Shown here one piece after another: positions 9,064-18,422 of a stretch of DNA of 64,000 nt (positions are counted from its first letter, which is position 1; every line of letters starts with the position of its first letter). Below the pieces are notes generated by a model, which saw only the letters and a list, made by a program, of their open reading frames with translations, did not search any database and was not told the origin of the DNA. Position numbers and translations under genes: made by a program. The DNA comes from Shewanella sp. Isolate11 (GTDB taxonomy: Bacteria; Pseudomonadota; Gammaproteobacteria; Enterobacterales; Shewanellaceae), in assembly GCF_022398315.1 (NCBI RefSeq), contig NZ_JAKEVF010000009.1, positions 19,716 to 83,715 of the forward strand, given 5' to 3'.

Positions 9064-10743
9064 TTATTTGTTCTGTGCATCTAACATTGGAAGATCTAAG
9101 CCTTGCTCCTTGGCGCACTGCTTAGCAATATCGTAGCCCGCATCGGCATGACGCATCACACCTGTCGCCGGATCGTTCCACAATACACGACCTAAACGCG
9201 CTTCGGCTTCATCGGTACCATCGGCCACAATCACCACACCCGAGTGTTGACTGAAGCCCATACCGACGCCACCGCCGTGATGTAGCGATACCCAGGTCGC
9301 GCCACTGGCAGTATTCAGTAACGCATTCATTAATGGCCAATCCGATACCGCATCTGAGCCATCGAGCATAGATTCAGTTTCACGATTAGGGCTGGCAACC
9401 GAGCCCGAGTCTAAATGATCACGGCCAATCACAATCGGTGCAGATAACTCGCCCGATTTCACCATATCGTTAAATGCCTTAGCCAGACGCGCGCGATCTT
9501 TTAAGCCAACCCAACAGATACGGGCAGGCAGACCTTGGAATGCAATACGCTCACGCGCCATATCTAACCAGTTGTGTAGATGTGGGTTGTCAGGGATCAA
9601 CTCTTTAACTTTGGCATCGGTTTTATAGATATCTTCTGGATCGCCAGACAGTGCAGCCCAGCGGAATGGACCAATACCTTCACAGAACAACGGACGCACA
9701 TAGGCAGGTACAAAACCTGGGAAATCGAAGGCATTTTCAACCCCTTCTTCAAACGCCATTTGACGAATATTGTTACCGTAATCGGTCGTCGCCGCACCCG
9801 CAGCTTGCAGTGCTAACATGGCTTTCACTTGTACCGCCATTGATTGCTTCGCCGCTTTCACGACAGCCGCTTCATCTTGCAAACGCATTTTTGCTGCTTG
9901 TTCAAGGGTCCAACCCTGCGGCAAATAACCGTTAAGCGGGTCGTGCGCCGACGTCTGATCGGTCACAACATCTGGCGTCACGCCGCGCTCAACTAATTCG
10001 GCAAACACATCGGCAGCATTGGCCAATAAGCCTACAGACACTGGCTTGCCGCTGGCGTTGGCTTCATCGATCATCGCCAAGGCTTCATCTAAGTTAGTCG
10101 CCTTCTTATCGACATAACGGGTACGCAAACGGAAATCGATACGGGTTTCATCCACTTCACAGGCTAATACCGAATAACCAGCCATCGTCCCCGCCAGCGG
10201 TTGAGCACCGCCCATACCACCGAGGCCACCAGTTAAGATCCACTTGCCCGCCGATGAACCATTGAAATGTTTATTCGCCATCGCCACAAAGGTTTCATAA
10301 GTGCCCTGCACAATCCCTTGTGAACCGATGTAGATCCATGAGCCCGCCGTCATCTGGCCATACATGGCCAACCCCTTTTTATCTAACTCGTTAAAGTGTT
10401 CCCAGTTTGCCCAGTGGGGCACTAGGTTAGAGTTTGCAATGATCACACGTGGCGCATTGTTATGGGTTTTAAATACTCCGACAGGTTTGCCCGATTGCAC
10501 CAATAAGGTTTCATCATCTTCTAGGCGCTGTAGCACTTCAATGATCTTGTCATAGCATTGCCAATCACGGGCTGCACGGCCAATACCGCCATAAACCACC
10601 AGATCTTCTGGGCGTTCAGCCACATCGGGATGCAGGTTGTTCATCAACATCCTCATTGGTGCTTCGGTAAGCCAACTTTTACAAGTTAACTTGCTGCCGT
10701 GGGGAGCAATAATCTGGCGACTAGGGTCATGTCTGTTATTCAT
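9064..10743 (-). CDS. hutU: Urocanate hydratase
   Basis: HutU hydrates urocanate to 4-imidazolone-5-propionate using tightly bound NAD+. The protein is 559 residues, full length. Recognisable blocks include the N-terminal [12 protein letters not shown], the Gly-rich [24 protein letters not shown] near residue 170 (NAD-binding), [23 protein letters not shown], and the C-terminal [23 protein letters not shown]. It lies 18 bp upstream of hutH and 71 bp downstream of hutC on the same strand. The next enzyme, hutI, is encoded divergently beyond hutC. Confidence 0.97.
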   Translation of the reverse strand: MNNRHDPSRQIIAPHGSKLTCKSWLTEAPMRMLMNNLHPDVAERPEDLVVYGGIGRAARDWQCYDKIIEVLQRLEDDETLLVQSGKPVGVFKTHNNAPRVIIANSNLVPHWANWEHFNELDKKGLAMYGQMTAGSWIYIGSQGIVQGTYETFVAMANKHFNGSSAGKWILTGGLGGMGGAQPLAGTMAGYSVLACEVDETRIDFRLRTRYVDKKATNLDEALAMIDEANASGKPVSVGLLANAADVFAELVERGVTPDVVTDQTSAHDPLNGYLPQGWTLEQAAKMRLQDEAAVVKAAKQSMAVQVKAMLALQAAGAATTDYGNNIRQMAFEEGVENAFDFPGFVPAYVRPLFCEGIGPFRWAALSGDPEDIYKTDAKVKELIPDNPHLHNWLDMARERIAFQGLPARICWVGLKDRARLAKAFNDMVKSGELSAPIVIGRDHLDSGSVASPNRETESMLDGSDAVSDWPLMNALLNTASGATWVSLHHGGGVGMGFSQHSGVVIVADGTDEAEARLGRVLWNDPATGVMRHADAGYDIAKQCAKEQGLDLPMLDAQNK

Positions 10744-10814
10744 TATGTTTACCTCAACCTGTTCGACTTCATGTCTTTATCTTGTTATTCGATTATTTTT
10801 GATATTGTTGGCAT

Positions 10815-11522
10815 CTAACGATTAAAAGTTAAATGTCCACCGAGGCGGAAACGACTGCCTGGGTGAATTAACCGTGCGAAACTCACTACTCCCTGTCGCG
10901 ACCAAGTTCGGCGCAGGATCTGTAAGCAAGGTTCACTGGATTCAATTTGTAGATGTTGCTGCTGTGAAGTATTCGCCACCACAGCTTCGATGGTATGACG
11001 CGCCTCAGTTAAGGGAGCTACCAGCGATAAATATTCATGGGGAGTTTGGCTGCAATAATCTTGTTTGAGATAGTCTGGCACCAGCTTGGGATTGACGAAA
11101 CGTTCCTCTAGCTGCAAAGGTGTGCCTTGTTCACAATGCACCAGTACCGAATAGAATACCGGGCTGCCTTCTTCCAACCCCAAGGCGTTGGCAATTGGCG
11201 CCGCTGCCACAATCTCGGCCAGTTCTAATTGCTGCACACTGTAACCATGACCACGCTCGTTGATCTCATCGGCGATGTTGCGGATCTCCATCATCGATGA
11301 CTGTGACTTTAATCCGGCCACAAAGGTGCCTAAGCCCTGTGAACGCTCGAGCACACCTGACTCGGTCAGCTCGGTTAACGCGCGCCTTGCCGTCATACGA
11401 CTACACTCAAACAGTTCTGCTAACTGATTTTCTGACGGCACTTTGCAATCTTGTTGCCACTCACCGGTCTCAACCTTAGTTAGAATAAACTGTTTAATTT
11501 CAGCAAATTTGGGCGTTACCAT
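10815..11522 (-). CDS. hutC: HutC, GntR/HutC-family histidine utilisation repressor
   Basis: This 235-residue regulator has an N-terminal winged helix (KFAEIKQFILTKVETGEWQQDCKVPSENQLAELFECSRMTARRALTELTESGVLERSQGLGTFV) and a UTRA effector-binding domain from about residue 90 to the end. It is expected to repress the hut genes and release DNA when it binds urocanate. Placement supports this: it heads the hutC-hutU-hutH run and diverges from hutI across a spacer containing a perfect palindrome of the known HutC type. It probably represses itself as well. Confidence 0.93.
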   Translation of the reverse strand: MVTPKFAEIKQFILTKVETGEWQQDCKVPSENQLAELFECSRMTARRALTELTESGVLERSQGLGTFVAGLKSQSSMMEIRNIADEINERGHGYSVQQLELAEIVAAAPIANALGLEEGSPVFYSVLVHCEQGTPLQLEERFVNPKLVPDYLKQDYCSQTPHEYLSLVAPLTEARHTIEAVVANTSQQQHLQIESSEPCLQILRRTWSRQGVVSFARLIHPGSRFRLGGHLTFNR

Positions 11523-11613
11523 CTAAGCTCCTGTGTCGATATTTAGCTTCTCGATAGCGATGTAAGCTGCCAAGATGCACCGATACCCGTTTTCAAATCA
11601 TAAAAATTATCGC

Positions 11614-11638
11614 TATAATCCTAGCTTGTATATACAAG
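11614..11638. promoter_or_regulatory. HutC operator and hutI -10 element
   Basis: The 14-bp perfect palindrome CTTGTATATACAAG occupies 11625-11638 in the hutC-hutI spacer. Its core TGTATATACA matches operators known for HutC in other gammaproteobacteria. A TATAAT at 11614-11619 with a weak TTTCAA 17 bp upstream could be the hutI promoter. The palindrome would then lie just downstream of the -10, suitable for repression. Confidence 0.75.
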
Positions 11639-11706
11639 TAAACACAAGCTAGCTCACACAAGTTTTTTACGCTGGCCGACAAAGTTCGCCGCGAGAGGAA
11701 AAAGTT

Positions 11707-12933
11707 ATGGATTGGGATCAGGTCTGGATTGACGTCAACATTGCTACTATGGATCCAGCAATTTCAGCACCTTATGGCGCTATTACCGATGCGGCATTAG
11801 CCGTTAAAGAGGGCAAAATTGCCTGGATGGGTCCCCGTAACCAGCTCCCTGAATTCGATGTTTTGTCAACGCCGGTTTACAGAGGCAAGGGCGGCTGGCT
11901 AACACCCGGCCTTATTGATGCCCACACGCATTTAGTCTTTGCTGGAAATCGCGCCAACGAATTCGAACTGCGCTTACAAGGCGCCAGCTATGAAGAGATC
12001 GCCCGCAGCGGCGGCGGTATTATCTCTACTGTGAAAGCCTGCCGCGAAGCCAGTGAAGCCGAGTTATTCGAGCTAGGTCGACAACGACTCAATGCATTAG
12101 CCAAAGAGGGCGTTACCACTGTCGAGATAAAATCTGGCTACGGACTCGACACCGACACCGAGCTAAAATTACTCCGCGTTGCTCGCGAATTGGGTAAACA
12201 TCACCATGTCGATGTTAAGACCACCTTCTTAGGTGCGCACGCGATTCCGCCTGAATATAAAGATAATAGCGATGCTTATGTCGACTTAGTGATCGATGAG
12301 ATGCTGCCAGCAGTGATCAAAGAGAACCTCGCCGATGCAGTAGATGTGTTTTGCGAAAATATTGCCTTCAGTCTAGAACAAACACAGCGTGTATTGTGCG
12401 CCGCTAAAACTGCCGGATTGGATATTAAGCTTCATGCCGAGCAACTGTCTAACTTGGGCGGTTCGGCTATGGCGGCAGAACTCGGTGCTAAGTCGGTAGA
12501 TCATATCGAATACTTAGATGAAGTCGGAGTCAAAGCCCTGAGTGAAAGCGGCACTTGCGCCACCTTGCTACCGGGCGCATTTTACTTCTTACGCGAAACC
12601 CAACTTCCTCCTATCGAGCTGTTGCGTCAATATCAGGTACCCATGGTATTAGCCAGTGACTTTAATCCCGGCTCATCACCGCTATGTTCAAGTTTGCTGA
12701 TGCTGAATATGGGTTGCACCCTGTTTAGATTAACCCCAGAAGAAGCATTAAGCGGTATGACCCGTAATGCCGCTAAGGCGCTAGGAATAGAGGATTCTGT
12801 CGGCGTATTACGTCAAGGCATGCAAGCAGACTTCTGTCTTTGGGATATCACGACCCCGGCGCAACTTGCCTACAGCTACGGTGTTAATCCCTGTAAAGAA
12901 GTCGTCAAAGCCGGCAAGCTGGTTCATCAATAG
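11707..12933 (+). CDS. hutI: Imidazolonepropionase
   Basis: HutI hydrolyses 4-imidazolone-5-propionate to N-formimino-L-glutamate, the third step of histidine degradation. The product is 408 residues of the amidohydrolase superfamily. The metal-binding HxH is at His73/His75 ([13 protein letters not shown]). Further family blocks are [36 protein letters not shown], the metal-ligand His in [20 protein letters not shown], and [12 protein letters not shown] with the last metal Asp. A GAGAGGAAAAAG ribosome-binding site precedes the ATG. It is divergent from hutC. No hutG or histidine permease gene is in the window. Confidence 0.96.
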   Translation: MDWDQVWIDVNIATMDPAISAPYGAITDAALAVKEGKIAWMGPRNQLPEFDVLSTPVYRGKGGWLTPGLIDAHTHLVFAGNRANEFELRLQGASYEEIARSGGGIISTVKACREASEAELFELGRQRLNALAKEGVTTVEIKSGYGLDTDTELKLLRVARELGKHHHVDVKTTFLGAHAIPPEYKDNSDAYVDLVIDEMLPAVIKENLADAVDVFCENIAFSLEQTQRVLCAAKTAGLDIKLHAEQLSNLGGSAMAAELGAKSVDHIEYLDEVGVKALSESGTCATLLPGAFYFLRETQLPPIELLRQYQVPMVLASDFNPGSSPLCSSLLMLNMGCTLFRLTPEEALSGMTRNAAKALGIEDSVGVLRQGMQADFCLWDITTPAQLAYSYGVNPCKEVVKAGKLVHQ

Positions 12934-12954
12934 AGATCCATCGAGATAAAAACA

Positions 12955-12979
12955 AAACGGCGCTCAATGGGCGCCGTTT
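12955..12979 (+). terminator. Terminator after hutI
   Basis: A nine-base-pair stem, AAACGGCGC with GCGCCGTTT, and a seven-base loop lie 22 bp past the hutI stop, followed by a short T-rich stretch. Confidence 0.8.
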
Positions 12980-13032
12980 CTATTTAAGCCGTTACAAACT
13001 CATGCGATTTACAGACCCATACTATTGAAAAA

Positions 13033-13476
13033 CTAAGCAAACCTGCGCTTCTCTTCAGTAAGGCGATCTAACAGATAAATCGCCAAAAATGGTAGTAAGA
13101 GAATTTCGAGAAACACTCCTTTAGCGCCAATATCACCATGAACAAAAACACCTTGCACATAACGAACTAAGCCCATGTAATCCCAGAGGGGATAATTAAT
13201 ATTTCCTATCAGCATCATGGCTAGCGGTACAACTAAGGCTAAAACCAGCCACTTATATTCTGGTTCATAGGTTCGGATCAACAGTGCCAATATCAAGGAT
13301 GCTATGCCGATACCGATAAAGTTTTGCGCAATATGATAAAAGTGAAAGTTATCCCGCCACTCAAACCACCAAAAAATTTTATGGGCTGCCGCAGATCCCA
13401 GAGATTGTATAATCATGTGGAAATAACAGCCCCCGAGGAAAATACTAAAAAGCAGTAGCGTTAACCATCTCATCAA
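13033..13476 (-). CDS. Hypothetical four-helix membrane protein
   Basis: I do not recognise this 147-residue protein. It has an N-terminal hydrophobic segment containing GGCYF that looks like a lipobox but probably is a membrane helix, then a polar His/Trp/Phe-rich loop (FWWFEWRDNFHFYHIAQN). Three more hydrophobic segments follow at about residues 50-68, 76-92 and 120-137, and the tail is basic. The pattern suggests a small inner-membrane protein. It lies 102 bp downstream of the Cache-domain gene on the same strand, so co-transcription is possible. No function is assigned. Confidence 0.55.
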   Translation of the reverse strand: MMRWLTLLLFSIFLGGCYFHMIIQSLGSAAAHKIFWWFEWRDNFHFYHIAQNFIGIGIASLILALLIRTYEPEYKWLVLALVVPLAMMLIGNINYPLWDYMGLVRYVQGVFVHGDIGAKGVFLEILLLPFLAIYLLDRLTEEKRRFA

Positions 13477-13578
13477 TCTTAATCCTTTAAAATCATCTTG
13501 GTCTCTTCGTTTTATAATAAATCACACAAAATAAGTATTTTCAATCAACAACATAGTCTAACACTATTTGAATGAAGC

Positions 13579-14529
13579 TTATGATGTCTTGCCATTGCCC
13601 TGCTTGAGTAACAGCTCGGCCTTCGCCCCCAGATAAACATATATCCCCAGCGCCACTAACAAGCCCGCCACGGCAAACATCATCATGATCGCAGGTTGAA
13701 CATATTCCATCTCCCCCAGTGATGCCTTGAACATGGTTAATAAGGCTTCGATAGAGATGGCAATCAAAATGGTGGAGATAAATCGAGTGATAGTGCGCCG
13801 GGTGGAGCTATGACGGAAGATATCTTTATGCATCAGCACCTCCTCTTCCAAAATAGTCTTACCCAGATCGAACACCGCCAGCGCCAGCGTAATAAAAATA
13901 ATAATACTGAAAGGTTTTATCGAGCCGCTGTTTACCGCCCCTTCAGACAACAGATGAACAATATCGACCGAAGCCATACTGATCAGCACCGCCACCATAA
14001 TAAACAAGCCCAACACCAAAGAGGTGTACACCGCCTTAAATAGTGGCGTCGCTTTACGGCGAGCGCTGTCGCCCATCATAAATTCGATCAATTGAGTCAG
14101 ATTCACATCAACCACAATATAACCTTGCGAACCTCCCCCCTCGACACGATAGGAAGCAGACAAACACAGTTTGCCACTGGCATTAGACAAGTATGGATTG
14201 GTTATTTTCAGGCTTTCAACCTGCTGAGTCTTGGAGAAATAAGGACGATGACTCCGATTTAAATTTTGTCCCACAGGAATGGCCTGTACTACGCGATTAA
14301 CGATAGCGACATTGTCACTGATCTGAACCCCGCTACCGTCAAGCACATACAGCAACTCAATAAAGGGATAGCTGTTAGCAATCTCAGCCATGGCACGAAT
14401 ACGCATCCCAGGATCTGAAAGCATTACGGGATCGCTGATCCCAACCAACACCGACTCCAGCAGCTCTTTTACCACTTGCTCATGTTCATGGTAACGCTCA
14501 ATCACACTTAAAAAACTCATTGCTGCCAT
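13579..14529 (-). CDS. Cache (PDC) sensor domain membrane protein
   Basis: The product is about 316 residues, with the start at the ATG at 14529 because AGGAG lies six bases upstream. The N-terminal 150 residues read as a PDC/Cache sensor fold: YPFIELLYVLDGSGVQISDN, GQNLNRSHRPYFSKT, ITNPYLSNASGKLCLSASY and GYIVVDVNL are the typical ligand-pocket strands. No membrane segment or signal peptide precedes it. After residue 165 come about four transmembrane helices. No kinase, HAMP or output domain is present. Similar proteins carry labels such as general glycosylation pathway protein, which the sequence does not support directly. Confidence 0.6.
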   Translation of the reverse strand: MAAMSFLSVIERYHEHEQVVKELLESVLVGISDPVMLSDPGMRIRAMAEIANSYPFIELLYVLDGSGVQISDNVAIVNRVVQAIPVGQNLNRSHRPYFSKTQQVESLKITNPYLSNASGKLCLSASYRVEGGGSQGYIVVDVNLTQLIEFMMGDSARRKATPLFKAVYTSLVLGLFIMVAVLISMASVDIVHLLSEGAVNSGSIKPFSIIIFITLALAVFDLGKTILEEEVLMHKDIFRHSSTRRTITRFISTILIAISIEALLTMFKASLGEMEYVQPAIMMMFAVAGLLVALGIYVYLGAKAELLLKQGNGKTS

Positions 14530-14799
14530 AAACAACTCCTATAACGAAATACATCTCAATTCCATACATACTGCAGCAAAAGCCTGCAACAATAACGCCA
14601 ACATCTGTTGCAAAGGATTCAGTGAGTTACAAGTCGGGAAATATCGCTGTTACAACAAAATCGTGCTTATGGATAACAAGGTTTATCTAATTAAAACTCC
14701 TCGTAGCGAGCGGTATCTGCACCAATATAGGGCAATGCAAGCCAAAGCCGGCAATATGACAAACGACTGGGCTAACGCTCGTTCTTATACTAATTGGGA

Positions 14800-15948
14800 T
14801 TATTCCAGTTTCTGCGCCTCTAGCTCGGCTAGACTCTCGTTATACTTACGAGTCCAAAAAGGATGCTTGGTCTTGGCTAGGGCCAGCTTCTGCTGAGTTA
14901 TGGCAAGGTCAAACATTTTCAATTTTCCATAAGCTCGCGCCAAGGCATTGTGCGCGGTATGGGACTCAGGATTAGCTTCAACTGCAGCGAGATAAATGGC
15001 TAATCCTTTATCGCCATCTTTAGCGAACTCGGCATCAGCCAGAGCGATAAGTGAATCGGTCGAGGGCACGTTGAAACCATATTTCTGCTCGGAGAGATAG
15101 CGATAATGAGCAAGTATCGCAGCCACACCATCCCGAGCTATCTCAGAGTCAGGTGTCAATACCCTGTGATAGTCATCGAAAAGCCACTCTATACCATAAG
15201 CCGTTGCGAGGATCGGCTGGGTCATATAGTAAGTACCGTCAAAACGCTTCACCTGATAGTGCAGCACCGGATTAGGCGTCGTCTTAATCAACTGCTCCAG
15301 TGCCGCGAAATCTGCCAACTGACGCTGCTCGAAGCCACTGTCGCTTGTGGTGAGCATCAGGTAACGTGGCTTCCCCTTGAGACTTGCTAACTTCTTCGAT
15401 GCCGACTTCATCACATAGGCAAAGTCATCACTCAATACCGGACTGGCCGCCAGATAAGCGTTAAATAGTTCGGGACGATTTAACAAGGTATACAGCACTA
15501 AGCCTGCATTACCTGTGAAACCATTCATGATGCGAAAACCATTGGTGCGATATTTGGCATCGATAGCGGGTAACAGCGATTGCTGCATAAAGTCCAGCAA
15601 CGCTGTGTTACCCAGCTCTTCTATCGCCAAGCGCTTTAGCTTACCCAAAGAAGCGTCGCCATCGGGCGCCGTAACGATAATCGTCTCTAACCACGGCCAG
15701 TCACCGTTATGACTCATCCAATCGTGCATACCATCCAAATAAGCACGACTACGGGGATGAAAGTCGAACAAAAGCACATAATGTTTATCGGGATTTTTGT
15801 CGTAACTGGGAGGCAAAGTAATATTAAAGGCTATCAACTTATCGGTGTCCGGAGCCTTAACCATCAAACTCTCCAGATGAGGAGTCGCAGCTTGGGCGGA
15901 ACTGACACACCAGAGCAAGATAACAACGGCAATCCATTTTTTTATCAC
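14800..15948 (-). CDS. Secreted esterase-like alpha/beta hydrolase with C-terminal TPR
   Basis: This 382-residue protein has a signal peptide (ending SSAQA, residues 1-20). Residues 25-275 resemble the esterase D/enterochelin-esterase fold: FNITLPPSYDKNPDKHYVLLFDFHP, then MNGFTGNAGLVLY at 141-153 where a GxSxG nucleophile elbow is expected. Here the elbow reads Gly-Phe-Thr145-Gly, so the usual Ser is Thr. The C-terminal 80 residues contain TPR-like helices (AVEANPESHTAHNALARAYGKLKMFDLAITQQKLAL). It is expected to be periplasmic. Given the altered elbow it may be a non-catalytic or atypical hydrolase. It stands alone, with a long spacer on its 3' side. Confidence 0.7.
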   Translation of the reverse strand: MIKKWIAVVILLWCVSSAQAATPHLESLMVKAPDTDKLIAFNITLPPSYDKNPDKHYVLLFDFHPRSRAYLDGMHDWMSHNGDWPWLETIIVTAPDGDASLGKLKRLAIEELGNTALLDFMQQSLLPAIDAKYRTNGFRIMNGFTGNAGLVLYTLLNRPELFNAYLAASPVLSDDFAYVMKSASKKLASLKGKPRYLMLTTSDSGFEQRQLADFAALEQLIKTTPNPVLHYQVKRFDGTYYMTQPILATAYGIEWLFDDYHRVLTPDSEIARDGVAAILAHYRYLSEQKYGFNVPSTDSLIALADAEFAKDGDKGLAIYLAAVEANPESHTAHNALARAYGKLKMFDLAITQQKLALAKTKHPFWTRKYNESLAELEAQKLE

Positions 15949-16019
15949 GTGTCTTCCTTATTATTTTTATTGATTAAGTGGTGTAATTAATCAAGTGATT
16001 CGTTAATTAATGCTAACCA

Positions 16020-16859
16020 TTACCAGGTTGACATTAAAAACTCGCGAATTCTCATTTGGTCGGATTCGGTATTACAGGCAATCATCTCACCGCAACCTCG
16101 CCCTCTAATTCGGGTTCCTGTTGCTGTACCGCCATCCGGCCTTTTATTCCTCAATAAAGAGATGTGGTAAGTGAACACTTCCTCTATAGAAGGAGCACGT
16201 ACCTCGATAACTTCCATCTCTCCTTTAGGAGCGGTCACTTTGGGGGTATCTCTCGTCGTCGCGGTTAGCTCAGCTTGCGCTTTTGAGGCTGGCTTGGTTG
16301 CACTGCTTTCTTGGAGCACACCTAATTTTGCGTAACTTAAATCGGCGAGCACATCTATGGTTGGCTGATAACCCGCTTGATAAGATTTAGTCAGATACTC
16401 CTTGGCTTTTTCAGTATTTTTTTCAATTAGTTCGCCCTCTAGATACAGCATGCCTAACAAGTGAGCCGCTTGATTCAAGTCGGAACGGTTGGCATCTCGT
16501 AAATATCGCATCGCCTTGTCGATATCTTGGATCTCCGACTCCTGCAAATAAATAATCGCGGCTTTATATTGCGCAAACGGATTACCCAACTTAGCCGCAC
16601 GACGATACCAACGTATCGATAAACGACTATCGATCTCTGTGCCATAACCTATACGGTACATTTCGGCTAAAGTGTACATGGCATCGGAATGGCCATATCG
16701 CGTCAAGGTTTTATACTCTTGAAAGTGCTTAGCGCAATCGACGCTATCGCAAGGTACCAGTTGCGTAGGCAAAGCTTTAATGGAAACCTTAGCAGAGGCG
16801 GAGAAAATGAAACAACTTATAAAAGCAGATAACAGAATGAAATAAATATGATTTTTCAC
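16020..16859 (-). CDS. Sel1-repeat secreted protein
   Basis: The product is 279 residues from a GTG at 16859, chosen because GGAG lies seven bases upstream and the frame then begins with a clean signal peptide (VKNHIYFILLSAFISCFIFSASA). Residues 50-170 hold three to four Sel1/TPR-like repeats, for example SDAMYTLAEMYRIGYGTEIDSRLSIRWYRRAA and QAAHLLGMLYLEGELIEKNTEKAKEYLTKSY. A low-complexity linker and a C-terminal segment with two Cys (RGCGEMIACNTE) follow. Sel1 repeats mediate protein contacts, so an envelope scaffold role is inferred; no specific function is known. It is divergent from mtnC. Confidence 0.7.
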   Translation of the reverse strand: MKNHIYFILLSAFISCFIFSASAKVSIKALPTQLVPCDSVDCAKHFQEYKTLTRYGHSDAMYTLAEMYRIGYGTEIDSRLSIRWYRRAAKLGNPFAQYKAAIIYLQESEIQDIDKAMRYLRDANRSDLNQAAHLLGMLYLEGELIEKNTEKAKEYLTKSYQAGYQPTIDVLADLSYAKLGVLQESSATKPASKAQAELTATTRDTPKVTAPKGEMEVIEVRAPSIEEVFTYHISLLRNKRPDGGTATGTRIRGRGCGEMIACNTESDQMRIREFLMSTW

Positions 16860-17065
16860 AGTCAAACTCCATCCATTGAATTTATGACATGAGAAAGCAG
16901 TATGATATTCAACCAATATCAAGTCAAACCCTAACACATGGCAAATTACAGTAAATATCAACACAAATTGCCTATAATTCACTAGCCAAAGCTAACGATT
17001 CAGCTTAGGATCTGAGCTGTAATTAAAATACGTTTTCTTAATACATTGTGGAGTAAACCAACCTT

Positions 17066-17743
17066 ATGGGTATTCGAGCCATAGTTGTAGATACAGCCGG
17101 AACAACGACCGATCTTAGCTTTATTCAGGACACCCTTTTCCCATACTCAGCTAAGGCGTTACCTGAATTCTTGCAAGCGAATCAGCACAATGTACTTGTC
17201 GATAACTGCCTATCTGATATCAGAGATATTGCCCTCGAACCCGATGCATCACTAGAGCGAATTGTTGAAATATTACAGCAATGGATCAGTGAAGATCGTA
17301 AAGCGACTCCACTGAAAACCCTACAAGGCCTCATCTGGAAACAGGGCTATGCCAAAGGTGAATTTAAAGGCCATATCTTCCCAGATTTCATCGAAGCCGT
17401 TAAAGGTTTTAAGCAGCAAAACCTGCGCCTTTATAGTTTCTCTTCAGGTTCGGTAGAAGCGCAAAAATTACTATTCAGCCACAGTGATGATGGTGACTTA
17501 ACTGAGTATTTCGATGGTCACTTTGATACCCGTACCGGTAATAAACGCTTTAAACAGGCCTATAGCAATATCATCAACACGATCAGCTTAGCGCCCAAGC
17601 AAGTGCTATTTATCTCTGATTTAATTGAAGAGTTAAAAGCCGCCGATCAAGCGGGTCTACGGACACTACAAATGGTGCGTGAAAGCTCGCAGCGCACCGG
17701 TGATTTCGCCCAAATCAGCAGCTTTACAGAGCTTGCTATCTGA
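17066..17743 (+). CDS. mtnC: Enolase-phosphatase E1 (MtnC), HAD family
   Basis: MtnC belongs to methionine salvage, enolising and dephosphorylating 2,3-diketo-5-methylthiopentyl-1-phosphate. This protein is 225 residues, the family length. HAD motif I is [10 protein letters not shown] with nucleophile Asp9; motif II is [18 protein letters not shown]; the substrate-loop [14 protein letters not shown] and motif [20 protein letters not shown] are all present. Residue 11 is Ala where most E1 enzymes have Glu (DxEGT). No other salvage genes are nearby, so the gene is isolated. A hairpin terminator follows 32 bp after the stop. Confidence 0.88.
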   Translation: MGIRAIVVDTAGTTTDLSFIQDTLFPYSAKALPEFLQANQHNVLVDNCLSDIRDIALEPDASLERIVEILQQWISEDRKATPLKTLQGLIWKQGYAKGEFKGHIFPDFIEAVKGFKQQNLRLYSFSSGSVEAQKLLFSHSDDGDLTEYFDGHFDTRTGNKRFKQAYSNIINTISLAPKQVLFISDLIEELKAADQAGLRTLQMVRESSQRTGDFAQISSFTELAI

Positions 17744-17775
17744 TATCAGCCAGTATAAAACGAGATTCAATCCAG

Positions 17776-17807
17776 CAAAGGCATCGATAAGATGCCTTTG
17801 TTGTTTC
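17776..17807 (+). terminator. Terminator after mtnC
   Basis: A ten-base-pair stem, CAAAGGCATC with GATGCCTTTG, has a GATAA loop and is followed by TTGTTTCTG. Confidence 0.8.
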
Positions 17808-17903
17808 TGACATTGAGTTATTGTCTTGGCTTGTTGCTATTTATTGATACTGTTATGCTAAATCAAACAAGCGTTTAAATATTGACATTGATAGAGCAAA
17901 TAT

Positions 17904-18341
17904 ATGAGCCCAAAAGAGAAGTTTATCCAGCAATATCCTATTCATACCGAGATTAGTGTCGCTTGGGGCGAGATGGATGCCCTGCAACATATCAATAATG
18001 TAGTTTATTTTCGCTACTTCGAAACGGCTCGAATCGATTTCTTTAACCGTTTTTTCCCGCTAGATGAGATGTATAAATCCGGCATTGGACCAGTGATCAG
18101 CGACAATAGTGCCCGCTATAAGCGTCCGGTCACCTTTCCCGATACCCTGTTTGTGGGAATAAGTGTTAGTGAGATTAAAAGCGATCGCTTTACCATGCAC
18201 TATCAGGTTTTTAGCGAGCAACAACAAGCCATCACTACAACAGGCTCATCTGTGGCTGTGATGTTCAATTTCAAAAACCAGACAAAAGCTGACTTGCCCG
18301 CAGCCATGTTAACGGTATTACAGCAACACCTCAGCGAATAA
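17904..18341 (+). CDS. Hotdog-fold acyl-CoA thioesterase (4HBT/YbgC type)
   Basis: The 145-residue protein matches the 4-hydroxybenzoyl-CoA thioesterase family: AWGEMDALQHINNVVYFRYFETARIDFF at residues 20-47 contains the catalytic Asp-x-x-x-H-x-N arrangement, followed by ISDNSARYKRPVTFPDTL and a C-terminal strand ending GSSVAVMFNF. It is expected to be a cytosolic homo-oligomer hydrolysing a short or aromatic acyl-CoA; the substrate is not readable. A second hotdog thioesterase lies at 19631 on the other strand. Confidence 0.85.
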   Translation: MSPKEKFIQQYPIHTEISVAWGEMDALQHINNVVYFRYFETARIDFFNRFFPLDEMYKSGIGPVISDNSARYKRPVTFPDTLFVGISVSEIKSDRFTMHYQVFSEQQQAITTTGSSVAVMFNFKNQTKADLPAAMLTVLQQHLSE

Positions 18342-18377
18342 ACCAATATCAATCAAAATAAGCCAGATTCGAGTAAT

Positions 18378-18408
18378 AAAATGGGCGAGTCAATGACTCG
18401 CCCATTTT
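18378..18408. terminator. Bidirectional terminator between convergent genes
   Basis: A perfect 14-base-pair stem (AAAATGGGCGAGTC with GACTCGCCCATTTT) and a three-base loop lie between the thioesterase stop and the stop of the convergent outer-membrane barrel gene, with A/T runs on both sides. Confidence 0.9.
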
Positions 18409-18422
18409 AATGCAATAGAGGA

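Noticed and set aside
14663..14896. 77-codon plus-strand ORF past the esterase-like gene
   Set aside because: Its second half is antisense to the end of the esterase-like gene and it has no ribosome-binding site.
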